Assembly: GCA_007128075.1 (NCBI GenBank)
Contig: SKYD01000148.1
Span: 1 to 14,359, forward strand
Source of the DNA: Thiorhodovibrio sp.
Lineage (GTDB): Bacteria; Pseudomonadota; Gammaproteobacteria; Chromatiales; Chromatiaceae
DNA: 14,359 bases
Direction of reading: 5' to 3'
Positions 7,863 to 14,359 of this stretch are shown here, in pieces (within the stretch, counting starts at the first letter, position 1; every line of letters starts with the position of its first letter). Position numbers and translations under genes: made by a program. The notes below the pieces were generated by a model. That model did not search any database. It saw nothing but the letters and a program-made list of their open reading frames with translations, and had not been told where the DNA came from.

Positions 7863-7871
7863 ATTATAGCA
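7863..7871 (-). promoter_or_regulatory. Extended -10 promoter for the rluC operon
   Basis: On the minus strand the sequence reads TGCTATAAT: a perfect TATAAT with the TGn extension, which can compensate for the poor -35 seen 17 bases upstream (GTATTA). Transcription would begin near 7856, leaving a leader of about 108 bases before the TTG start of rluC. No other -10 of this quality was found in the gap. Confidence 0.55.
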
Positions 7872-8030
7872 TTGTTCGGCTTAGTTAATACGATATGCAC
7901 AAGCCAGGTACGCCGAGCTGATCGAACACCAGATCGCTGCCTTCCCCAGAACACCAAACGCCGCTCATCGTCGCGATTGCGCGCCATCGTGATCGACGCA
8001 CAGCCTGCGACCATGAGCCAGAATATTAAC

Positions 8031-8073
8031 GCGCCATGCGCACGGCAAGGATCAACTCCATGCTGCGCGGCGC
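8031..8073 (+). promoter_or_regulatory. Stem-loop in the rne leader next to the ribosome binding site
   Basis: An imperfect hairpin: GCGCC (8031-8035) pairs with GGCGC (8069-8073), GCGC (8038-8041) with GCGC (8065-8068) after a two-base AT bulge, GC (8045-8046) with GC (8062-8063), and GGA (8049-8051) with TCC (8057-8059) around a TCAAC loop. It totals 14 pairs, nine of them in the GC-rich base. The rne ribosome binding site AGGA (8078-8081) begins five bases after the stem, seven bases before ATG. By analogy with E. coli, where leader hairpins let RNase E sense and cleave its own mRNA, this is a candidate autoregulatory element; the analogy is positional, not sequence-based. Confidence 0.45.
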
Positions 8074-8088
8074 TTTCAGGAATACACG

Positions 8089-10407
8089 ATGAAAAGAATG
8101 CTGATCAATGCCACGCAACCCGAAGAGGTGCGTGTCGCCATTGTTGATGGTCAACAGCTCTTTAACCTTGATATTGAATCACTCGGGCGAGAGCAAAAAA
8201 AAGCCAACATTTACAAAGGGATTATTACCCGCGTCGAGCCTAGCTTGGAGGCGGCCTTTGTCGATTATGGCGGTGAACGGCACGGCTTTTTGCCGCTTAA
8301 AGAAATTGCCCATGCTTATTATGCCACCCAGCCACCCCAGCCGGGCACCCGAGCAAGCATCAAAGAGTTAATCAAAGAAGGTCAGGAAGTGGTCGTGCAG
8401 ATCGACAAAGAAGAGCGCGGCAACAAGGGGGCGGCGCTGACCACCTTTGTCTCGCTTGCCGGGCGTTATCTGGTGCTCATGCCCAACAACCCCCGCGCTG
8501 GCGGGGTCTCGCGCCGCATCGAAGGTGCCGATCGCACCGAGCTGCGCGAGGCATTAAGCCAGCTCAATATCCCCGAAGATATGGGGCTGATTGTGCGCAC
8601 CGCTGGTGTGGGCAAAAACATCGAGGAGCTGCAATGGGATTTAGATTATCTCAAACAGCTTTGGGATGCGATCAAGGCATCAGGTGAGGAGCGCAACGCC
8701 CCATTTCTGATTTACCAAGAAAGCGATGTCATTATCCGCTCCATCCGCGACCATCTGCGTGTCGATATTGGCGAGATTGTGGTCGATAATCTCAAGATGT
8801 TCGAGAAAGCGCGCGCCTTTGTACGCTCGGTGATGCCACATAACCTTAAAAAACTTCGGCTCTATGAAGACGAGGTGCCGCTATTTACCCGTTATCAGAT
8901 CGAAAGCCAGATTGAATCGGTGTTTCAGCGCGAGGTGCGCCTGCCCTCCGGTGGCTCGCTGGTGATCGATCACACCGAGGCCTTGACTTCGATTGACATC
9001 AACTCAGCACGCGCCACCAAGGGCGCCGACATCGAAGAGACCGCGCTCAATACCAATTTAGAGGCCGCTGATGAGATCGCCCGTCAGCTTCGCTTGCGCG
9101 ATCTCGGCGGACTCTGTGTGATTGATTTTATCGACATGAATCCAGCGCGCAATCAGCGCGAGGTTGAAAATCGGCTGCGCGATGCCCTCAAACAAGACCG
9201 CGCTCGGGTGCAGTTGTCACGAATCTCGCGCTTTGGGTTGCTTGAGATGTCGCGCCAGCGGCTGCGGCCCTCGCTTGGCGAATCCAGCCAGGTTGTGTGC
9301 CCCCGCTGCAAAGGCCAAGGCACCATCCGAGGTGTTGAATCGCTGGCGTTGTCGCTGTTGCGGATTATCGAAGAAGAGGCACTCAAAGACAGCACCTCGC
9401 GCATCTTGGCAGAATTGCCGATCTCAGTGGCGACCTTTTTGCTTAATGAAAAACGCGGAGCGATTGTTGAGATCGAACGCCGACATCAGATCAGCATTCT
9501 GCTGCTGCCCAATCAGCATCTTGAAACGCCAGACTATCGAATCGAGCGGCTGCGTGGTCAAGACCATGACAAGGACAACGAGGCCAGCCATCATCTAGTG
9601 CCAAGCACGAAACCCTCGGTAGCACGCGAGCGAGCGTTTGCCGCCCCGCCTCCACGGGTTGATGAGCCAGCGGTGAAGTCGATTGAGCCAGCCATGCCCG
9701 TTCCGCAGCGCAGCGAATCACGCGTGCGCGCTGAGCGTCACCTAGAGGACGCGGCCGCTGATGTCTCGGCGCAGCAGCAACGCAATGAAAGTCTCCTCAA
9801 ACGCATCTGGGTGACATTTTTTTCCTCATCGTGCGAATCAGAACGCCAAGCAGCCCCGCCCGCTGCTGAACCTCGCCCGCGTCCTGAATCAAGCCGCCCA
9901 GCGCGTCAACGACGCACCGAGGCGGACACGGACTCCGACGACGAGCCACGCCCCAGCAGCCGCCGCCGCAATCGCAGCCGGCGTTCTAGCGAGAAAACCA
10001 GCGGCACCGCACCCGCTGAAGTTGCCGCCAGCGATCTTGAATCCACGCCCGCAGACAGCGAAGATAGTGCCATCTTGACCACTCCAACCGAGGATGAGAC
10101 GGGGCAAAAATCAGCCGATGGCAATGGGCGTTCGCGCTCGAGTCGGCGGCGACGCGGTGGGGTACGCAACCGCCGCCGTGCCACTGCCAGCGATGCAGCA
10201 ACAGAGGGCGCACCGAGCGATGCAACGGCTCAGGACAGTGCCGCTGAGCCAGAGCCAGTGGACAGAGCAGCCCCTAGTGAGCTGCCAGCACCTGAACCAG
10301 CACCGGAGCCACCGCAGACGATGCCAATGCTTGTTGAGCCAAAACGCGAGACCACGACCATCTCGCCTGTGGTTTCCGAGCCAGATCGGGTATCCTCTGT
10401 CGATTAA
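8089..10407 (+). CDS. rne: Ribonuclease E with a short C-terminal scaffold
   Basis: Essential endoribonuclease for mRNA decay and rRNA/tRNA maturation. It has 772 residues against 1061 in E. coli. The catalytic half is intact: MKRMLINATQ start, S1 domain (about 35-125; EPSLEAAFVDYGGERHGF), 5'-sensor/RNase H-like region, DNase I-like catalytic domain with metal ligands D303 (LTSIDINSARATKG) and D346 (CVIDFIDMNPARNQRE), and Zn-link C404PRC407KGQGT, all at the E. coli residue numbers. From about 515 the chain is low-complexity. A short amphipathic stretch at 566-582 (NESLLKRIWVTFF) coincides with the position of the E. coli membrane-targeting segment A. Arginine-rich RNA-binding patches follow (SSRRRNRSRRSS; SRSSRRRRGGVRNRRR), separated by acidic Ser/Glu/Asp stretches, and a Pro/Glu-rich tail. 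I recognise no enolase- or PNPase-binding microdomain. AGGA lies seven bases before ATG. Divergent from rluC. Confidence 0.97.
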   Translation: MKRMLINATQPEEVRVAIVDGQQLFNLDIESLGREQKKANIYKGIITRVEPSLEAAFVDYGGERHGFLPLKEIAHAYYATQPPQPGTRASIKELIKEGQEVVVQIDKEERGNKGAALTTFVSLAGRYLVLMPNNPRAGGVSRRIEGADRTELREALSQLNIPEDMGLIVRTAGVGKNIEELQWDLDYLKQLWDAIKASGEERNAPFLIYQESDVIIRSIRDHLRVDIGEIVVDNLKMFEKARAFVRSVMPHNLKKLRLYEDEVPLFTRYQIESQIESVFQREVRLPSGGSLVIDHTEALTSIDINSARATKGADIEETALNTNLEAADEIARQLRLRDLGGLCVIDFIDMNPARNQREVENRLRDALKQDRARVQLSRISRFGLLEMSRQRLRPSLGESSQVVCPRCKGQGTIRGVESLALSLLRIIEEEALKDSTSRILAELPISVATFLLNEKRGAIVEIERRHQISILLLPNQHLETPDYRIERLRGQDHDKDNEASHHLVPSTKPSVARERAFAAPPPRVDEPAVKSIEPAMPVPQRSESRVRAERHLEDAAADVSAQQQRNESLLKRIWVTFFSSSCESERQAAPPAAEPRPRPESSRPARQRRTEADTDSDDEPRPSSRRRNRSRRSSEKTSGTAPAEVAASDLESTPADSEDSAILTTPTEDETGQKSADGNGRSRSSRRRRGGVRNRRRATASDAATEGAPSDATAQDSAAEPEPVDRAAPSELPAPEPAPEPPQTMPMLVEPKRETTTISPVVSEPDRVSSVD

Positions 10408-10439
10408 AAACTAAAAGACAGCGGCAGACGAGCACCATC

Positions 10440-12764
10440 ATGCTGAAACTGTTTTTTCTTACTTGGCGGCGCTTTGGGGCATGGAGTTGGCAGGCGTTGG
10501 TTGTCTCCCCAGATGGGGAGACGGCAGTGAGCTGGCGGCGACGGCTGGTGATGCTGGCGTTTTTGCCGCTGTTGGCGTTGGTGCTGCTGTTGCATTGGCT
10601 AGGGCTGTTTGCCGACGAGCTGCTGTTTCGTGGCGAGCGGCGGGTGGTGATTCGTGAGCCGTTGTTTATCTTAGGAGTGCCACGCAGTGGCACCACCACA
10701 TTGCATCATATTCTGGCGCAAGACCCGCAGTTCACCACCTTTCGCACCTGGGAATGTCTGTTCGCGCTCTCGGTTTCAGCACGGCGTTTTTGGTTGGCGC
10801 TGGCGCGAGTGGATGGCTTGATCGGGCAGCCTGGGCGGCGGCTGGTGCGCTGGATTGAGCGCCGTGGATTTGCCGCGCTCGATGCAGTGCATCCGATGAG
10901 TCTGGACTCGCCAGAAGAAGATTATTTTGCCCTGCTGCCAGTGCTGTCCTGTTTTATTTTGGTGTTGCCGTTTCCCTTTGCCGAACATCTGTGGCGCGTT
11001 GGGCGTTTTGATGCTGATCTAAAACCAGATGAACGCCAAGCATTGGTTGACTTTCACTATCGCTGTCTGCAAAAACATCTTTATGTGCATGGCAGCGAAA
11101 AACGGCTATTGTCAAAAAATGCCGCCTTTGCCCCACTGGCGCACAGCCTGGTCGCCAGCTATTCCGATGCCCGCTTTATTGTCTGCGTGCGCGATCCCGT
11201 CGCTGCATTGCCCTCGCAATTAAGCTCGATCCGCGATGGGCTGGCATTTTTTGGTGTTCCACCACAGAGTGCCGCCATCCGCGAGCGATTGATTGACCAG
11301 TTGCAGTTTTATTATCTCAATCTCAGTCAGGCACTCGCCACCGTGCCCGCCGAGCGGCAGGCATGGCTGCAACTGGGCGATCTGCGCGATCAACTTGATG
11401 CACGGATCAGCACGATCTATCGTCAATTTGATTGGCCACTGGGAGCCGAATTTTCCGCCCGCTTGGTGCTGGAGGCGCGCGCCAGTGCGCGTTATCAAAG
11501 CCGCCATCGCTATCAACTTGCCGAGTTCGCGCTGGATGCGCAAGAGCTCGCCCAGCAATTTGCCGCTGTCTATGCTGATCCAAACATTGCGGCATGTTTG
11601 GGCAAGGCGCCAGCGATGCCCGCACCACAATCCATTGCACCTCAGCCACCGCCGTTGCGGGTGGCAATCCTGTCCGATGCCGCGCCAGAGCGCAACGGAG
11701 TGGGGGCTTATTATCGTGATCTTACCGAACATCTGCGCGATATTGGGGCGCAGGTGTCGCTGATTTCACCGCGCTATCGACAGGGACGGTGGTACGGTGG
11801 GGTGCCGCTGCCACTGCCTGGCGATCCCACCCAGCGTTTTTTGTTGCCGAATCCGTGGCACATGCTGCGTCGTCTGCGGCGCAGTCGTCCTCAAGCAGTG
11901 ATTATCCCGACACCAGGGCCCTGGGCGATGCTGGGGCTGGTGCTGGCGCAACGACAGCACAATTTACGGATTATCGTGGGCTTTCATACCCATTTTGAAC
12001 AGTTGGCAGCGATCAATCAGGATTGGTGGCTACGCGGAGTGCGCGGCTATCTGGCGCGCACCTATCTTAATTTTTGCAATCGCTGGCTGTTTCGCGCCAG
12101 CGATTTGGTGTTGGCCAATTCTCAGCACATGGTCGATCTCGTTCGCACCATGGGTGCCCACACCACTGGACTGATGGGCACACCAATTGCCAAGCGGTTT
12201 CTCGATACCCCGCTGTGTCCGTTGAACCGCCCACTAGAGCGGGTGCTGTTTGCCGGTCGGCTGGCACCTGAGAAAAATTTGCAAGCAGTGATCGCCGCTG
12301 CCGAGGCACTACCTCAGTTGCATTTTTGGATTGCAGGTGAAGGACCGATGCGCCCCTGGCTGCAACAACAAGCCCAGCGTTTAGCCAATGTGGAGCTACT
12401 GGGCTGGATTAACCGCAGTGCGCTGCTAACGCGCATCGATCAGGTTGATGCGCTGGTGTTGCCATCAACAGTGGAATCCTTTGGCACCATCGCCCTGGAG
12501 GCGATGGCACGCGCCCGCTTGGTTGTGGTATCACCGCAATGCGGTATCCTAAGCTGGAAACAACTCCAGCAGGGGCTGTTTGCGATGGCTGCGGATGAAT
12601 CCTTGACCGAAGCATTGACGCGACTCCAACAGCTTGATGTCAGCCAGCGTCAACAGATCGCCCGCTGTGCCCGCACGGCAGCCGAGACCATCAACGCCGA
12701 CAATTTAAACAATTGGTTAAAAGTATTAGGCAAAGGCCAATTGCGAGGAATTGATCATGTCTGA
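10440..12764 (+). CDS. Sulfotransferase-glycosyltransferase (GT4) fusion protein
   Basis: 774 residues with two enzymes in one chain. The N-terminus is basic, with one hydrophobic segment (about 36-55) that probably anchors or binds it to the inner membrane. The sulfotransferase part (about 70-385) has the PAPS 5'-phosphosulfate loop FILGVPRSGTTTLHH (79-87 core) and the 3'-phosphate motif FIVCVRDPVAALPSQLS (R251, S259). A Pro/Ala-rich linker (about 386-405) leads to a GT-B glycosyltransferase of the GT4 type (406-774): GVGAYYRDLTEHL, GFHTHFEQ, donor-phosphate residues R607 and K612 in FAGRLAPEKN, WIAGEGPMRPWL and the EX7E motif E679-E687 (ESFGTIALE). Closest in feel to lipid-directed GT4 enzymes; donor, acceptor and sulfation site are unknown. 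It starts 32 bases after rne without a clear terminator, and its last 8 bases overlap the next gene. Codon usage looks like its neighbours'. The domain calls are firm; the joint function is inference. Confidence 0.9.
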   Translation: MLKLFFLTWRRFGAWSWQALVVSPDGETAVSWRRRLVMLAFLPLLALVLLLHWLGLFADELLFRGERRVVIREPLFILGVPRSGTTTLHHILAQDPQFTTFRTWECLFALSVSARRFWLALARVDGLIGQPGRRLVRWIERRGFAALDAVHPMSLDSPEEDYFALLPVLSCFILVLPFPFAEHLWRVGRFDADLKPDERQALVDFHYRCLQKHLYVHGSEKRLLSKNAAFAPLAHSLVASYSDARFIVCVRDPVAALPSQLSSIRDGLAFFGVPPQSAAIRERLIDQLQFYYLNLSQALATVPAERQAWLQLGDLRDQLDARISTIYRQFDWPLGAEFSARLVLEARASARYQSRHRYQLAEFALDAQELAQQFAAVYADPNIAACLGKAPAMPAPQSIAPQPPPLRVAILSDAAPERNGVGAYYRDLTEHLRDIGAQVSLISPRYRQGRWYGGVPLPLPGDPTQRFLLPNPWHMLRRLRRSRPQAVIIPTPGPWAMLGLVLAQRQHNLRIIVGFHTHFEQLAAINQDWWLRGVRGYLARTYLNFCNRWLFRASDLVLANSQHMVDLVRTMGAHTTGLMGTPIAKRFLDTPLCPLNRPLERVLFAGRLAPEKNLQAVIAAAEALPQLHFWIAGEGPMRPWLQQQAQRLANVELLGWINRSALLTRIDQVDALVLPSTVESFGTIALEAMARARLVVVSPQCGILSWKQLQQGLFAMAADESLTEALTRLQQLDVSQRQQIARCARTAAETINADNLNNWLKVLGKGQLRGIDHV

Positions 12765-13455
12765 GTTACGCTCACTGGTTTCAGTTCACGATGTGATGCC
12801 AGGAACCTTGGCCGCTGTTGAGACATTGTGCACCACACTCGGTGCGCCGCACAGCGTGACCTTGCTGGTGGTGCCTGGCGCGGGCTGGTCGGAGTCCGCG
12901 TTGGCGCGGCTTCAGGCGTTACAAGCGCAGGGCTATCGTCTTGCTGCGCATGGCTGGCGGCATCATGTCACCACAATTCGTCGCCCCTACCATCGGCTGC
13001 ATTCATGGCTGTTTTCGCGGCAGGTTGCCGAACATCTCGCACTCGATGCCGAGGGAATTCTTGCCTTGTTGCATCGCAGTCACGCCTGGTTTGCTGATCA
13101 CGGATTGAACAGCCCACAGCTCTATGTGCCGCCGGCCTGGGCAATGGGATCGATCTCACGGGCGCGGCTGATGGCGGATGGCCCGTTTGAGCTGTATGAA
13201 TATTTTAATGGCGTGTTTGATGCGGTGCAGGGCTGTCATTATTCGCTGCCGCTGCTTGGTTATGAAGCAGATCGCGCACTGCGGGTGCCTATGCTGACTG
13301 CGTGGAATCAGCTCAACCGCTGGCGCGCCGCCCGCTACGGCTGGGTACGCATCGGGCTACATCCCCACGACTGCACACTGCGTCTCGCCCAGACCCTGAG
13401 CCGCGATCTGGCACACTACCATCAAGCAGTTGATTATATGACACTTCGAGGCTAA
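12757..13455 (+). CDS. DUF2334-type polysaccharide deacetylase
   Basis: A 232-residue member of the polysaccharide deacetylase (NodB-like, carbohydrate esterase 4-related) fold, DUF2334 branch; such proteins remove N- or O-acetyl groups from glycans or glycolipids using a metal. Candidate metal and catalytic residues: D12 in SVHDVMP, H65 and H69/H70 in AAHGWRHH, the YVPPAWAM segment (123-130), and H202/H204/D205 in LHPHD near the C-terminus. No signal peptide or membrane helix, so it likely acts in the cytoplasm. ATG 12757 is chosen over TTG 12751 because GAGGA (12745-12749) precedes it by seven bases. The start overlaps the end of the sulfotransferase-GT4 gene by 8 bases (ATGTCTGA), pointing to translational coupling and a shared substrate. 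The following gene is convergent, with only 4 bases between the stops. Confidence 0.87.
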   Translation: MSELRSLVSVHDVMPGTLAAVETLCTTLGAPHSVTLLVVPGAGWSESALARLQALQAQGYRLAAHGWRHHVTTIRRPYHRLHSWLFSRQVAEHLALDAEGILALLHRSHAWFADHGLNSPQLYVPPAWAMGSISRARLMADGPFELYEYFNGVFDAVQGCHYSLPLLGYEADRALRVPMLTAWNQLNRWRAARYGWVRIGLHPHDCTLRLAQTLSRDLAHYHQAVDYMTLRG

Positions 13456-13459
13456 AACC

Positions 13460-14359
13460 TTACAACCGCCCATCGACCTCATCTTTGGCGAACAGATGTT
13501 TAACATCATAGAGCACCGCCCCGGGCTGCCCAAGAGCACGCAGGCGGGCTGCCCCTAATTCGGCAAATTGGCGATGGGCAACGGCAAGGATGATCGCATC
13601 ATAGGTTGGTGTGGTTGGTAGGTCGATCAACTCTAGGGCATATTCATCCACGGCTTCTTGTCGAATGACCCACGGATCATGCACATCACAAATAATGCCA
13701 TATTCGTTGAGTTCGTGGATGATATCAATGACCCGCGTATTGCGTAGATCGGGGCAGTTTTCCTTAAAACTCAAGCCGAGCACCAACGCCCGACTGTTGG
13801 CACTAAGACCGCCGCGCCGCGTCATCAAGCGTTTGATCACCTCGCTGGCGACAAAAGCCCCCATGCGATCATTGAGCCGCCGCCCAGCAAGAATAATTTC
13901 TGGATGATAACCAATCGCTTGCGCCTTGTAGGTCAGATAATAGGGATCAACCCCGATGCAATGGCCGCCGACCAGCCCGGGGCGAAAGGGTAAAAAATTC
14001 CATTTGCTGCCAGCCGCTGCCAGCACTTCTTCAGTGTCGATGCCCAGCCGATTAAAAATCAATGCCAATTCGTTGACCAGGGCAATGTTAACATCACGCT
14101 GAGTATTTTCGATGACCTTGGCGGCCTCGGCAACGCGGATGCTCGTGGTGGGATGGGTGCCAGCGTGGATGATCTGACGATACAGCGCATCGACATAAGC
14201 AGCAATCTCCGGCGTGGAGCCAGCGGTGACCTTGACAATGGTCGCCAAGCGATGCGCCCGATCCCCGGGGTTGATGCGCTCAGGACTGTAGCCGACATAA
14301 AAATCACGATTGAACACAAGCCCCGAGCCTTGCTCTAGCAAGGGCACACAAATCTCTTC
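13460..14359 (-). CDS. tviB: UDP-N-acetylhexosamine 6-dehydrogenase, TviB type (N-terminus beyond window)
   Basis: NAD-dependent four-electron oxidation of a UDP-N-acetylhexosamine (UDP-GlcNAc in Salmonella TviB, UDP-GalNAc in WbpO) to the corresponding uronic acid, a precursor for capsule, O-antigen or other surface glycans. The gene runs off the right edge; the visible 299 residues are the C-terminal ~70%, missing the Rossmann NAD domain start. Motifs: EEICVPLLEQGSG, DFYVGYSPERINPGD, AEAAKVIENTQRDVNIALV (catalytic Lys and Asn), AAGSKWNFLPFRPGLVGGH with the nucleophile Cys in GGHCIGVDPYYL, and the C-terminal UDP-binding part with SFKENCPDLRNTRV. From memory the wording is very close to Salmonella Vi-antigen TviB. 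It is convergent with the deacetylase gene. The family is secure; whether the substrate is UDP-GlcNAc or UDP-GalNAc is not. Confidence 0.92.
   Translation of the reverse strand, partial: EEICVPLLEQGSGLVFNRDFYVGYSPERINPGDRAHRLATIVKVTAGSTPEIAAYVDALYRQIIHAGTHPTTSIRVAEAAKVIENTQRDVNIALVNELALIFNRLGIDTEEVLAAAGSKWNFLPFRPGLVGGHCIGVDPYYLTYKAQAIGYHPEIILAGRRLNDRMGAFVASEVIKRLMTRRGGLSANSRALVLGLSFKENCPDLRNTRVIDIIHELNEYGIICDVHDPWVIRQEAVDEYALELIDLPTTPTYDAIILAVAHRQFAELGAARLRALGQPGAVLYDVKHLFAKDEVDGRL

Larger units (their letters stand above)
7749..8088. other. Divergent rluC/rne intergenic region (340 bases)
   Basis: This gap holds no gene I can support. It contains a symmetric -10 element near 7862-7868 usable on both strands, small imperfect inverted repeats (for example arms at 7916-7923 with 7932-7938, and CGTCG 7969-7973 with CGACG 7994-7998), and the strong stem-loop at 8031-8073. 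In E. coli the rne leader is about 360 bases long and mediates feedback control by RNase E; a leader here starting near the shared -10 would be about 215 bases. The minus strand is open throughout as a low-quality 89-codon frame containing a lipobox-like VAGC, discussed separately. Confidence 0.6.

Noticed and set aside
7740..8147. 135-codon plus-strand open frame across the rluC/rne gap
   Set aside because: It runs into rne in another frame, has Cys/His/Arg-rich composition, starts at the rluC end region and lacks a ribosome binding site or familiar motif.
10408..10439. Terminator or separate promoter between rne and the fusion gene
   Set aside because: The 32 bases contain no inverted repeat and no convincing -35/-10 pair; co-transcription with rne cannot be excluded.
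1..14359. Mobile elements, CRISPR arrays, tRNA or rRNA genes
   Set aside because: No transposase or integrase motifs, no regularly spaced repeats, and no cloverleaf or rRNA-like stretch seen on either strand.

Overview
The window looks like a chromosomal segment of a gammaproteobacterium. The arrangement rne <-> rluC (divergent), followed on the rluC side by a HAD phosphatase and an S49 peptidase (sppA), is the order known from Pseudomonas and relatives. The RNase E catalytic half aligns with E. coli RNase E without net indels: D303, D346 and the Zn-link cysteines C404/C407 fall at the E. coli numbers. The aldolase is of the class II, Calvin-cycle-associated type and sits directly behind pyruvate kinase, which suggests (without proving) an autotrophic lineage such as sulfur-oxidising or purple sulfur bacteria. 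I see no mobile element, CRISPR array, tRNA or rRNA.

Layout. (1) 2-2905, plus strand: 3' part of pyruvate kinase, fructose-bisphosphate aldolase, then a small single-pass membrane protein with a coiled coil. (2) 2902-4065, minus strand: a soluble GGDEF diguanylate cyclase with an unassigned helical N-terminal region. (3) 4185-5096, plus strand: a SAM-dependent methyltransferase, divergent from the cyclase across a 119-base gap with an inverted repeat. (4) 7748-5093, minus strand: the rluC - HAD phosphatase - sppA operon. (5) 7749-8088: a 340-base divergent intergenic region with an extended -10 promoter facing rluC and a GC-rich stem-loop just before the rne ribosome binding site. (6) 8089-10407, plus strand: RNase E with a short C-terminal scaffold. 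(7) 10440-13455, plus strand: a sulfotransferase-glycosyltransferase (GT4) fusion whose end overlaps a DUF2334-type polysaccharide deacetylase. (8) 13460 to the window end, minus strand: a TviB-type UDP-N-acetylhexosamine dehydrogenase, cut by the window edge.

How they fit together: the left part is central carbon metabolism; the middle is RNA processing and modification plus membrane proteolysis; the right part is a surface glycoconjugate module. The most unusual element is the sulfotransferase-GT4 fusion coupled to a deacetylase. These activities could transfer, N-deacetylate and sulfate an amino sugar, with a UDP-aminouronate-forming enzyme next door. Gene packing is tight: two convergent gene pairs overlap by their stop codons and a third pair is separated by only 4 bases.
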